Source: Diadema setosum
Lineage: Eukaryota > Echinodermata > Echinoidea > Diadematoida > Diadematidae
Direction of reading: 5' to 3'
DNA: 64,000 bases
NCBI GenBank assembly: GCA_033980235.1
Contig: CM067075.1
Span: 35,102,385-35,166,384 of the forward strand
A program made the translations under genes and the position numbers. The first letter of the stretch is position 1. Every line of letters starts with the position of its first letter. The notes beneath the pieces are model-generated. The model ran no database searches and was not told where the DNA came from. It saw nothing but the letters and a program-made list of their open reading frames with translations. Below, piece by piece: positions 13,801 through 22,763 of this stretch.

Positions 13801-16800
13801 GCTTGGTGTCTTGAGCTTAAGAAAAGGCTTCATGTGTATTAACCTGTACAAAACTGATATCACTGTATCTTCTTCAAGTTTATGTACGTTATAAAAAAAG
13901 AGAAAATACGAATAAATTGAGCGTGTAATAAACATAATGATCATGTATGCTGTCATTATCAGAGTGTCGTTGCTACGGTGATTTTATGAAATAACGCATC
14001 TCCTTATTAGAGAATAGTGCTAACAAGTCACAAAAAAAAGTGAATATTGCCCGCAGAAGGTTAATTTCTCGATTTAACTTACCATTTTAGACGTGTACTT
14101 TAGCATCCATGAAGGCCTCCGTTGATACTTGGCCTAATATCTTCGAGTAGGCATATTAATGAAGAGTTGGGAGTGTGTATACTGTGTGTGTGTGTGTGTG
14201 TATGTGTGTGTGCTCTTATATATCTTTTGCACTACTCTGCCAATTCACAAGATGTTTTCTCATCCTGCAGGAGGAAGAACAAAATAATGGAATGAGCATG
14301 GAGCAACGCAAGGCATACGTAGCGAGAAAGATCAAGATGATCGATGCTGAAATGGCCAGAGTCGGCAAAGGGCAAGGTACATTTTTAGCAGATTACTGCA
14401 CTTTGATTGATCGTCTCAGCGACTCTGCATAATCAAATCGTTACGATGTTTAAAGACGGAAGGTTATAAATTTCTTATTGAAATCTCTCTGTAATCATTA
14501 TGTGAGACTTGGCAAGAGTCATCTAGTGCCGTATGATATTCTTGGTACTTCTCAAATTCTCAAATAAATTCTGTGAAGTAATGGATAAGTGAATGACTAG
14601 ATAGATAGATAGATAAATAAATAAACAAATATGTTAATTGATTGAAAAAAAAATAAAATAAACGAGTAAATACAAAAATAGATACTTAATGAATATGTAT
14701 AATCAATATCTAAATAGACAAATAATTACAGCTAAGCTTTTTTTTTTCACTACCGCTTAATAAAACGCTAGGTTATCGAGTATTTTTTTTTTCAGAAACA
14801 CTTGACAAGTAATATCCCATGTATCACTCAAAAAGCATAATAGTATTGAGGAATTCAAAGCAAACTTATGTACCCACATTCTCAATTGCAGAGAGCGCAC
14901 CTAACCGCAAGAGCAGCACAAAGGCGCCAAAGGATAGCCCCAAGCCAGACAGCAGACTTCAATCCATGCACGTAAGGACGCTAAGTAGCAGTGTTCATTG
15001 ATCATCATGGTCTTAAATGTCATCCAAATGTTTTTTAATAGAAAAAAAAAAGGTCATGCTCAATTTTAGTTCGCAAGATTTTGGTGTCTTAATGTTGAAA
15101 AGAATAAAGGCGGAAATGTGACCTGAGAGAGTGACTTATAAGAGAGTCAAACAGATTAGAAACAATGTTGTTGAAATAAATTTAGCATAAGGCAAGTTGA
15201 CAAACTTAGCAACAAACTCCTCTAGCTAATTTGTTGTTGTGAAAATTGTAGTAATCGGAAATTGTAGTTCTAAAATTGTAATTATGAAGTTATTGAATTA
15301 TTCCAAACTCCACACGCAACGCAAATTTGCTGCTTCATTAAATACCTTAGGTTATTACTTTATGATTACAAATCAACCACCCCGAAGTTCATTGCATTTT
15401 GATACTCCATCTATCTATGAATTTACTGAATTGAATCTATTTCCATAAAACGGATATACGTCATTAATTCAGATTTGACTATTAAGAGAGCACTTTCCCT
15501 TGACATGCAAAGACCTGAGATCAACGGCGTAAATCCGTACTGAGGAGTGGGGGGGGGGGGGGGGGGGGGGATGGTCACCATCACCACGATTACAAACCCA
15601 AAACCGGAACGGGGGGGGGGGGGGGGGAGAAGCTTGGTGCCCCCCCCCCCCCCCACACACACACACTTTACAGGGACCGGATGTCCCACTCTTTTGCATG
15701 AAATATAAAGTGGAAGGAAAGTGGCAGCAAAAATATGAAGACTTTTTGTTCTTGTTGCTTTTTTTTTTTTGCTTGTCAGATGACTATACTTTTTCGCTTT
15801 GAAAATTAAGGGGGGGGGGGCCGCGCCGGGCGCAACTGCTATTAATCACTGGCAGCAACATCAGGAGAATGGCATAGCGGTCAAATGCGAGCGAACGGAG
15901 CGAGCGAGCTTGAAAGTTTTGACATTTTACAGTCCAAAGACTGCCGTTTGTGGCTGTATTTTTCGCTTTGGAAATTAAGGGGGACACACCGGGCAAAACT
16001 GCCGGCAATTACTGGCAGCAACATCAGGAGAATAGCATAACGAATAAATGCGAGCGAGCGAAGCGAGTGAGCTTGAAAATTTTGATATTTTACAGTCCCC
16101 TAAACTGTCCTTTGTGGCTGTATTTTTTCGCTTGGGAAAGAAAGGGGGCGCACCGGACGAAAACTGCTGGCAATTACTGGCAGCAACATCAGGAGAATGG
16201 CATAGCGGTCAAATGCGAGCGAACGGAGCGAGCGAGCTTGAAAGTTTTGACATTTTACAGTCCAAAGACTGCCGTTTGTGGCTGTATTTTTTCGCTTTGG
16301 AAATTAAGGGGGACACAACGGGCAAAACTGCCGGCAATTACTGGCAGCAACATCAGGAGAATAGCATAACGAATAAATGCGAGCGAGCGAAGCGAGTGAG
16401 CTTGAAAATTTTGATATTTTACAGTCCCCTAAACTGTCCTTTGTGGCTGTATTTTTTCGCTTGGGAAAGAAAGGGGGCGCACCGGACGAAAACTGCTGGC
16501 AATTACTGGCAGCAACATCAGGAGAATGGCATAATGATTAAATGCGAGCGAGCGAAGCGAGCGAGCTTCAAAATTTTCACATTTTACAGTCCAAAAACTA
16601 CCGTTCGTAGTTATATTTTTCGCTTTGAAATTAAGGGGGGCCGCACCGGGCGCAACTGCTGTCAATCACTGGCAGCAACATCAGGAGAATGGCATAGCAG
16701 TTAAATGCGAGCGAGCGGAGCGAGCGAGCTTGAAAATTCTGACATTTTAGAGTCTAAAAACTGCCGTTTGTAGCTATACTTTTTCGCTTTGAAAATTAAG

Positions 16801-19800
16801 GGGAGCCGCACCGGGCGCAACTGCTGGCAATAACTGGCAGCAACATCAGGAGAATGGCATAGCGGTTAAATGCGAGCGAGCGGAGCGAGCGACCTTGAAA
16901 ATTTTGATATTTTACAGTCCCCCAAACTGTCCTTTGTGGCTGTATTTTTTCGCTTGGGAAATAAAGGGGGCGCACCGGGCGAAAACTGCTGGCAATTACT
17001 GGCAGCAACATCAGGAAAATGGCATAATGATTAAATGCGAGCGAGCTTCAAAATTTTCACATCTTACAGTCCCAAAACTACCGTTCGTTGCTATATTTTT
17101 CGCTTTGGAAATTAAGGGGGGCTCACCGGGCGCAACTGCTTTCAATCACTGGCAGCAACATCAGGAGAATGGCATAGCGGTCAAATGCGAGCGAACAGAG
17201 CGAGCGAGCTTGAAAGTTTTGACATTTTACAGTCCAAAGACTGCCGTTTGTGGCTGTATTTTTTCGCTTTGGAAATTAAGGGGGACACACCGGGCAAAAC
17301 TGCCGGCAATTACTGGCAGCAACATCAGGAGAATAGCATAACGAATAAATGCGAGTGAGCGAAGCGAGTGAGCTTGAAAATTTTGATATTTTACAGTCCC
17401 CCAAACTGTCCTTTGTGGCTGTATTTTTTCGCTTGGGAAATAAAGGGGGCGCACCGGGCGAAAACTGCTGGCAATTACTGGCAGCAACATCAGGAAAATG
17501 GCATAATGATTAAATGCGAGCAAGCGAAGCGAGCGAGCTTCAAAATTTTCACATTTTACAGTCCAAAAACTACCGTTCGTAGTTATATTTTTCGCTTTGG
17601 AAATTAAGGGGGACCGCACTGGGCGCAACTGCGAGCGAGCTTGAAAATTCTGACATTTTAAAGTCTTAAAAACTGCCGTTTGTAGCTATACTTTTTCGCT
17701 TTGAAAATTAAGGGGAGCCGCACCGAGCGCAACTGCTGGCAATCACTGGCAGCAACATCAGGAGAATGGCATAGCGGTTAAATGCGAGCGAGCGGAGCGA
17801 GCGCGCTTGAAAATTTTGACATTTTACAGTCCAAAGACTGCCGTTTGTGGCTGTATTATTTCACTTTGGAAATAAAGGGGAGCACACCGGGCGAAAACTG
17901 CTGGCAATTACTGGCAGCAACATCAGGAGAATGGCATAATGATTAAATGCGAGCGAGCGAAGCGAGCGAGCTTCAAAATTTTCACATTTTACAGTCCCAA
18001 AACTACCGTTCGTGGCTACATTTTTTGCTTTGGAAATTAAGGGGGGCGCACCGGGTGCAACTGCTTTCAATCACTGGCAGCAACATCATGAGAATGGCAT
18101 AATGATTGAATGCGAGCGAGCTTCAAAATTTTCACATTTTACAGTCCCAAAACTGCCGTTCGTAGCTATATTTTTCGCTTTGGAAATTGAGGGGGGCGCA
18201 CCGGCCGAAAACTGCTGTCAGCCACTGGCAGCAACATCAGGAGAATGGCATTATGGTTGAATGCGAGCGAACGGAGCGAGCGAGCTTTAAAATTTTGATA
18301 TTTTACACTCCAAAAACTGCCGTTTGTAGCTATATTTTTCGCTTTTGTTTGTCACACTTTTATGGGAGAACCATCCCCCCCCCCCCCCCCGATCGACGCC
18401 TCTGCATATGAGGGTGCTTTTGGTAAGTGAAAGATCTGCTGCACACTCTTTGATGAATTAGGGATATATACGTCAATGTCAAAAGTGTACAAAGTTTATC
18501 GAAAGGGATCCTGTATAGCGGAGCTTTTGCATGCTTATGATTGCAATACAACGATCTGGTGCATAGTTCTGGGGATATTTGGACAATTTTCCATTAAGAA
18601 AGTTCGAGATTTGTCCTCATCTCGGGAATTGCTTGCGGGATAAATGATTTGTCTGCCTAAACACTTCCAAAGGGTCGGGGCAAATGCCCCTTTGTCCCCC
18701 CCCCCCCCCCCCCGAGATAGATTTGACGCCCCTGATCTTCCCTGGGAATGCCCATAGAAGGTATCCTGACTGAGTAATCAGTCACTGTCGTTTCTCAGGA
18801 ATGATTCAGGAAATGGAGGGGGTTCAATTATGACGATATAGTTTTTGTTATTGTTTGTTTGCTTTCGTACATATTTTGCAGATGGTCCCCAGTTACTCGC
18901 GTCATAGCATGTTTACATGTAGGCCTATACTATTTGACGTTGTCAACGTCTGAGCCGTACCTTACAGTGACTGTATGTCGATGTTACTTTCTTCGCGAGC
19001 GAGCGAAGCGAGCGAGCGCTTGAGAAAATCATGTATACATTTTCCTTGTAGAATACTGTTCAGCTATGTTACCTGTCTGAAGGCCGGCGTACAAACGTCA
19101 TGCAATAATTATGTCAAAATTGTTACAATCACATTTCTGCTTCCTCCATTTTTTCCTCAAAATTCAGGGGGGGGGGATGATTGTACAGGCCATCCCCCTC
19201 CTCCATTTCAGGGGGGATATATCCCCCCACCCCCCCCCCCCCCGGGATTTACGCCCATGCCTGACATATGCTCAGCATTATTTTACTTTGCTCAAATAAC
19301 AAGCTTTTCTCTTGGTGCAATTTCACATTTTAGTAAATTGTGTCAAAGCAAAAAGCAAAAACAAAAACAACCAAAGAACAAAACCCTGCCACGCTCCAAA
19401 TTGTCTAGTGCAATATAACGTGGTATATGATATATTTGTTGTTGTTATTGTTGTTGTTGGTGTCATCGTCGTCGTCGTCGAATTGTAATTCCCTTTATTT
19501 GAGCTTAGTTTTAAATTTTGACTTTCGGTCTCTCCACTTGGAGATTTCAAAGGAGCGTGTATACTGAATTATTGTAAACCAATGACAATTTTCAGACACT
19601 AGCTCAATATCTGCATCATTGGTACATAAGAAAGAAAAATCATTCTGATTTGAATCTGTTATGATACTCGTGGCCATAACCACTTCCATCTCTCTCTCTT
19701 TCTATCTGTCTATCTATCTATCTATCTATCTACCTATCTATCTACCTACCTATCTATCTACCTATCTGTATGTCTCTCTATCTCCGTTCAAATCAAACAG

Positions 19801-22763
19801 ACAAATGACTCCATCAACATGCTGACAGCATCCAAATTCAAGATTCTCAATTCCCTGGCAGAGATGGACGGACAGACACGACCGGTGTGTGGACTGTCCG
19901 AGTACATCCGTGTGAACAGGGACAAGCAGGTGAGTTTGAAAACCCCTTTCAGACTGATTTTACACTGATTTGGATCCCTATTACCCCCCCCCCCCTTTTT
20001 TTTTTATTAGCAGAACCGAAGAACCGAGGAGCAAAATTCAGCGAGTGCTTCATGGTACATCAATAACTATAACATGGTACATCAGTCCTCGGATAGGACA
20101 TAAAATGGAGGTCCCGTGAGTGAGAGAGTCACAACTCATACGCGTAAAAGACCCCGCTTCATTCATTCATCGCAAAGAGCAGGGTGTTTAATCCGCTGAA
20201 GTGGTCCCGCCTCACATCCAACTGGACCTCACGAAAGACCAGCTTAGCATAGCTGAATATGGGCTTTCCAGGCATCTTCTCAGATGGAAAATGAACAAAC
20301 AAACAAACAAAATATTGTTTCGCCTCAGTGAACACATTGAATATTGATAGTGACTTCACATCAATTAATTTATAGGGAAACTCTACTGATGTTACATTTT
20401 CACGTTGCTGAGTTTTCGACAGCGCCTGAAAGTAGCGGTTTGTTGCGTTACGGAGTTCCTAACATTGATTTACGATGATATGTGATGCCAAGGTTATCGT
20501 TGTGACCATATCAGTATCAAGTCAAATGAATGCCTATCTTTGACCATCATGAGTAGCAATAAACGTACATAAAATAGTACGCACATTTTAAAATTCTAAT
20601 CAATTATGTACTTCATTTCAAGCGAACATCTACACGTTTTAAGATATCAAAGAAAGAAACTAGTACATATATGAATGTAAATTAATCAAATTTAGGGGAA
20701 ATAATTATGTCTGTCTCACTTTTATATCTATATCTTTAATTACTTGTCTTTATGTACCTAGGGCTCAACAATTGGCACTCTACATTACCCGCGGACGAAC
20801 GCACCGGAGCCCAGTCACGTCCGCAGTATTTCAAGCATGCCATCCCTCGTCTTTGTTCCAGTAGCTGCTGCTGCGGTAGTCAAGGCACCACCTCCTCCTG
20901 CTGCTGCTGCTGCTGCTGTAGCCGTAGCGGCAGAGAAAGCCCCTGCTCCAGTGGCCCCTAGCTCTCAGCAGGCTGCCGCTGCTCCCGTGGCCCCGAGCTC
21001 TCAGCAAGCTGTTGCAGCTTCGCCGGTGGAAGAAGCCGCGGCTGCCTCCGCAGCATCTTCAAGTGAGTCAGCTTCTGAGCTTGCAAGTTTATCAAAAATT
21101 TCAACTGAACCAACGCGTTGTAATAAAGAGGTCAATGACATTCACTTTCCACATGAATAGAATTTTGAAGTACTGTACATGAGATGATCTATATGGTATG
21201 TAACTTTATTCCAAAAGACAGTCCTATGCACCTGATGAGCTATGTTAAAGTAGATTAAAGGGGATGGCTAGTAACTGATCAGTGGGAATCAGTGGGAATG
21301 CTGGGGGATGATTGTTCCAATCCTTGTGGGATTAATTTAAGAGTACATTCTATATCTATTGTTGTGTGAAAATCATTTGCTTTAAAATGGTCTCATATTC
21401 AAGTAATGCGCACTTTAATGTTTCCAGGTTAGCATGCCTGTACAGTGGCGGGACATTAAACTGCACATTACTTGAATATGACACCGTTCTGCAGCAAATA
21501 ATTTTCACACAACAGTAGACATATAATGTACTCTTAAATGAATCCCACAAGAATTGGAACAATCATCCCCCAGCATTCCCACTGATTCACACTGATCAGT
21601 TACTAGCCATCCCCTTTAAAACCGACATTCGAAAGTAGGCCTGTATGAATAGAAGTTTGATAATTATGTTATTAATATTATACGAAATGTCATGATTTTT
21701 TTTTTTCAGAACAGGCCAATTTGCATACTTCGATGCTCATCCAAGTATGCTCAATAGGTATGACTACTACAGTATCACAAAGTAGCCAAAGCGTTGGTGA
21801 TGATTTACCATCGGCTCCAATCCATAATCTTCGGGTATAACAATTCAACAGGAAAGGAACATGACAGAAAAAAAAAAAAAACAAGGAGCAATGAAAGAAA
21901 GAAATCCGATACAAAAAAAAAAAAAAAAAGAATGAGGCAGACTCATAACTATGTAAAATATATACATTTGATTTAATTCTCTTGTGTTTATCTTCCCCCA
22001 TGGGACTATTAGTAGGGAACGAGAAGGTCCTAGGAGTGTGTAGCGCCATCTACGATTTCGAGGCGACAGACAACGATCAGCTGGACATAAAGGAAGGTAA
22101 GGCCATCGCTCCAGGATATATCACCATGATCACAGTCATTTCATTTACAACATTGGGTGATTACAATCAACGACTTGAGATGAATCACCTTAGAGGAAGA
22201 TATTGAGATGAATGATAATGAGTTTTCTGTCTTATCTCTATTCCACTTTCCACAATAACATATTTCTGTGTGTTTAGTTTGATATGATCTTGGCGTTGCC
22301 CAATTATCATCCTACGAAAAGTGGATTAAGGATATTTGTGACCCTATAATTTACAAAACCAACAAAAAGGCGCCAACCATGGATTTTTTTTTTTTTAATG
22401 TGACCCTGCATCACAAAGCCAGCAAAGAGTCGACCGACGTGGATTTCTAAGTATACTGCGTTTCCCTTCTACCGCCTCTTTTCACTATAACGTGCTTACC
22501 GTTTATCCCAAATTTTGATTCACTTTTTGTGCCTTCTTCTTTGTATTACCCTGATCTATTATCTTAAGGTGCAAAAGCAAAAACTGAAATACAATTCTGT
22601 GTCAACTTCAATCCCAGGTGATGTGATAAACGTGCTTGAGAAGGGAGATGATGGCTGGTGGAGGGGAGAGATGAATGGTCGCATTGGTCTGTTTCCGGCC
22701 AGCTACGCTCAGATGGAAGGCGAGGAGGACAACACGGATGTGCCTGACAACGACGAAGTCTGA
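2783..22763 (+). CDS. NOSTRIN-like: Nostrin-like F-BAR/HR1/SH3 adaptor protein (15 coding exons, complete)
   Basis: Fifteen exons (listed separately) splice in matching phases to 568 codons; human nostrin is about 506 residues. Residues about 1-265 form an F-BAR region: a short N-terminal helix followed by charged helices with heptad character. The exon-8 segment LEIERINQQKSLLGKYSQ resembles nostrin LELEKERIQLL...LNQYSQ. Residues about 290-393 fit the nostrin HR1 coiled coil (SMEQRKAYVARKIKMIDAEM, then KFKILNSLAEMDGQTRP). A Lys/Ser/Pro-rich insert (324-350) splits this coil. Residues about 410-490 are an Ala/Pro linker. Residues about 499-553 are SH3: AIYDF, DGWWRGEMNGRIGLFP and FPASYA are the ligand-pocket signatures. 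In vertebrates nostrin binds endothelial NO synthase, dynamin and N-WASP and links membranes to actin and endocytosis. The conserved role here is inferred. The start context CACCATGG is strong. F-BAR/SH3 identity is sure; nostrin rather than another F-BAR family is likely from domain order and the HR1 match. Confidence 0.88.
2816..3944 (+). other. Intron 1 of the nostrin-like gene
   Basis: Ordinary AT-rich intron; no further exon, RNA gene or clear repeat seen. Confidence 0.6.
3945..4030 (+). CDS. Nostrin-like exon 2
   Basis: Follows a CCCAG acceptor and ends at AG|GTGAAAG, phase 2. It encodes the first F-BAR helix (EELKKHIRESTEFTKELALV), corresponding to nostrin LKEFSQNGENFCKQV. Confidence 0.85.
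4095..4505. repeat. Palindromic array of CGAGCT(C)GACACTAGGC units in intron 2
   Basis: About six diverged units of 33-40 bases run one way (core GAGCtaGACACTAGGCAAAtAAGg). From about 4320 similar words appear in reverse complement (GGGCCTTtgTGCCTAGTtTCGA, AATGTCGAGCTAgTTGGCC, GTCTAGCTCGTA). The stretch can fold back on itself. Confidence 0.6.
4901..5211. mobile_element. Foldback MITE, family B, left end truncated
   Basis: Two arms (GATGATTGTTCCAATCCTTR, TTGTGTGAAAATTATTTGCT, GAATGGTCTCATATTCAAGT) are inverted about a centre near 5035. The right end reaches TTAA at 5208-5211. The outer left terminus seen in the copy at 21255 is missing. In intron 2. Confidence 0.7.
7195..7596. mobile_element. 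Palindromic MITE, family C, copy 1
   Basis: Starts TTAAAGGGCTGGTATAGTAT and its right end, in complement, reads GTTCAATGGATCGTATAGAT. The arms contain ATTGGTTTTGGAATGGCTGA and its inverse. A poly-C run (about 7526) interrupts the right arm. Related copies lie at 30557, 32491 and 52104. Confidence 0.65.
8325..8600 (-). mobile_element. Possible LINE 3' end with TTCAA pentamer tail
   Basis: Repeats of TCAAT (8327-8347) run into TTTATTTTCTTC and an A-rich, coding-poor stretch. Similar pentamer-led ends occur at 33832 and 47561, the latter attached to a reverse-transcriptase remnant on the minus strand. Assignment by analogy. Confidence 0.35.
9140..9220 (+). CDS. Nostrin-like exon 3
   Basis: Acceptor TCTCACAG, donor GG|GTAGGG. 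It encodes AEVEMNYSKLLTKLSVKANK, matching nostrin ANLEISYAKGLQKLASKLSK, the most diagnostic F-BAR stretch. Confidence 0.9.
9555..9632. repeat. GGTTCGTTATTCCGAA repeat, copy 1
   Basis: Words CCGAAGGTTCGGAATAAGG and GTTCGTTAATCCGAAAATGA recur at 11445-11700 and 23690-23860. A short dispersed repeat with inverted arms, in intron 3. Confidence 0.5.
9738..9800 (+). CDS. Nostrin-like exon 4
   Basis: Acceptor CACCCAG, donor AA|GTGAGT. Encodes TLSAAWSVLCGQFDAEATIH, equivalent to the nostrin SSAWAWASEGMKSTADLH segment. Phase 2 at both ends. Confidence 0.88.
10521..10602 (+). CDS. Nostrin-like exon 5
   Basis: Acceptor CTTGAAAG, donor TTG|GTAAGT. Encodes a basic helix (TVAETIMRDLQKPLKKMAEQ) of the F-BAR dimer. 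Restores phase 0. Confidence 0.85.
10806..10890. repeat. (ATT)n then (CAT)n microsatellite
   Basis: About 18 ATT units followed by about eight CAT units in intron 5. Open frames through it (poly-Ile, poly-Asn) are composition artefacts. Confidence 0.9.
11164..11226 (+). CDS. Nostrin-like exon 6 with GC donor
   Basis: Acceptor TTCTTAG. Encodes FESPVEKAVKTMNDSRAELM plus K. The exon ends AAG|GCAAGT, a GC-AG intron donor. Reading past it enters a TTG/CAT/CTT microsatellite, and no GT nearby restores the downstream phase. Confidence 0.82.
11278..11406. repeat. Compound TTG / CAT / CTT microsatellite
   Basis: Three triplet runs in series directly behind the GC donor of exon 6. The CTT part (about 11335-11405) is a pure polypyrimidine tract, i.e. 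a GAA/TTC repeat. Confidence 0.92.
11445..11700. repeat. GGTTCGTTATTCCGAA repeat, copy 2
   Basis: Several imperfect direct and inverted copies of CATTCCGAAGGTGCGTTGAT, CGGAATGACGAACCTTC and GGAATAACGAAC, separated by T-runs. Confidence 0.6.
11847..12031. mobile_element. pogo-like MITE
   Basis: Ends are CAGTCCACTCCCGTTGCATC and, in complement, CAGTGGACTCCCGTTATAAC, each next to TA (11845-11846, 12032-12033). CAGT termini with a TA duplication are typical of the pogo/Tigger branch of Tc1/mariner. Internal TTATAACGAAATTTCG words are inverted too. 185 bases, no coding capacity; intron 6. Confidence 0.8.
12168..12278 (+). CDS. Nostrin-like exon 7
   Basis: Acceptor TATGCAG, donor AAG|GTATGT. Encodes KKKAVYAKSKESQNFFNQAS and LSEKEVAK, matching nostrin KAKKKLMVSTKKHEALFQLV and MTEKEKRKL. 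Confidence 0.88.
12897..13121 (+). CDS. Nostrin-like exon 8
   Basis: Acceptor TCTTTTAG, donor ACG|GTAAAT; 75 codons in phase 0. Long charged helix ending LEIERINQQKSLLGKYSQ, the distal F-BAR helix. Confidence 0.88.
13548..13667 (+). CDS. Nostrin-like exon 9
   Basis: Acceptor TTCACACAG, donor TAT|GTGAGT. Encodes CCESINRALSAVVPSADVTA and ends IPQPTYQMLLDSY: the end of F-BAR and the hinge toward HR1. Confidence 0.85.
14271..14376 (+). CDS. Nostrin-like exon 10
   Basis: Acceptor CATCCTGCAG, donor CAAG|GTACAT, phase 1. Encodes SMEQRKAYVARKIKMIDAEM, the first HR1 helix, like nostrin MDKERRKSLLKPKLLRLQRD. Confidence 0.85.
14892..14971 (+). CDS. Nostrin-like exon 11, low-complexity insert
   Basis: Acceptor AATTGCAG, donor CAC|GTAAGG. 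Encodes SAPNRKSSTKAPKDSPKPDS, hydrophilic and Lys/Ser/Pro-rich, between two HR1 helices. Skipping it alone would break the frame (phase 1 in, phase 0 out), so it is likely constitutive. Confidence 0.75.
15519..15680. repeat. Poly-G/poly-C rich repeat ends
   Basis: Three long G or C runs within 110 bases. In complement, the left one reads poly-C then ACTCCTCAGTACGGATTTACGCC, a signature that recurs at 18690-18735 and 19220-19262. Confidence 0.6.
15785..18345. repeat. Array of about 164-bp repeats in intron 11
   Basis: About 15 units, beginning (at AAATGCGAGCGA) near 15883, 16046, 16211, 16375, 16539, 16705, 16868, 17035, 17186, 17348, 17512, 17780, 17946, 18109 and 18260. Each has a GCGAGCGAgCGAAGCGAGCG block, TTTTACAGTCC, CTGCCGTTTGTGGCTGTATT, TTTCGCTTTGGAAATTAAGG, a G-run, CACCGGGCGAAAACTGCTGG and CACTGGCAGCAACATCAGGA. 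Several units lost about 15 bases of the GCGAGC block and one (about 17590-17640) is deleted. Alternating subtypes suggest higher-order duplication. The long plus-strand frames here come from repeat composition, not a gene. Confidence 0.93.
18690..18735. repeat. Poly-C plus TTTGACGCCCCTG end
   Basis: A C-run is followed by GAGATAGATTTGACGCCCCTG. The junction resembles those at 18375-18405, 19220-19262 and (inverted) 15519-15565. Confidence 0.55.
19180..19262. repeat. Poly-G and poly-C pair with GGGATTTACGCCC
   Basis: GGGGGGG...CATCCCCC..GGGGGG and then a 15-base C-run ending CGGGATTTACGCCCATGCC. Likely the same repeat class as 18690. Confidence 0.5.
19700..19785. repeat. TATC tetranucleotide microsatellite
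   Basis: TCTATC/TACC repeats ending only about 15 bases before the exon-12 acceptor, so the pyrimidine tract of that acceptor is partly microsatellite. Confidence 0.85.
19801..19929 (+). CDS. Nostrin-like exon 12
   Basis: Acceptor ATCAAACAG, donor CAG|GTGAGT. Encodes INMLTASKFKILNSLAEMDG followed by QTRP, matching nostrin LDLLEANSYKLSSMLAELEQRP, the second HR1 helix. Confidence 0.88.
20762..21062 (+). CDS. Nostrin-like exon 13, Ala/Pro linker
   Basis: Acceptor GTACCTAG, donor TCAA|GTGAGT, phase 1. After GSTIGTLHYPRTNAPEP it becomes an Ala/Pro/Val/Ser linker with two near copies of APVAPSSQQA and a GCT/GCTG run. Probably disordered, placing SH3 at the end of a flexible arm. Confidence 0.82.
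21255..21619. mobile_element. Foldback MITE, family B, intact copy
   Basis: Both ends read TTAAAGGGGATGGCTAGTAA followed by CTGATCAGT, in inverted orientation, and both lie on TTAA (21255-21258, 21616-21619). The arms invert around a centre near 21440. Intron 13. Confidence 0.82.
22016..22096 (+). CDS. Nostrin-like exon 14, first half of SH3
   Basis: Acceptor TTAGTAG, donor GAAG|GTAAGG, phase 1 at both ends. Encodes VCSAIYDFEATDNDQLDIKE: the ALYDF-type motif and acidic RT loop. Confidence 0.9.
22618..22763 (+). CDS. Nostrin-like exon 15, second half of SH3 and stop
   Basis: Acceptor AATCCCAG. Encodes DVINVLEKGDDGWWRGEMNG, then RIGLFPASYAQM and an acidic tail ending EV before TGA. The WW and PASY residues line the SH3 ligand groove. 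Confidence 0.92.

Noticed and set aside
15950..18260. Plus- and minus-strand frames of 70-218 codons with repeated peptide blocks
   Set aside because: They lie wholly in the 164-bp array, change frame between units (period not a multiple of three) and sit in an intron.
20669..20961. Cys/Ser-rich frame overlapping exon 13
   Set aside because: It is the +1 shadow of the Ala/Pro linker; only the Ala frame continues exons 12 and 14 in phase.
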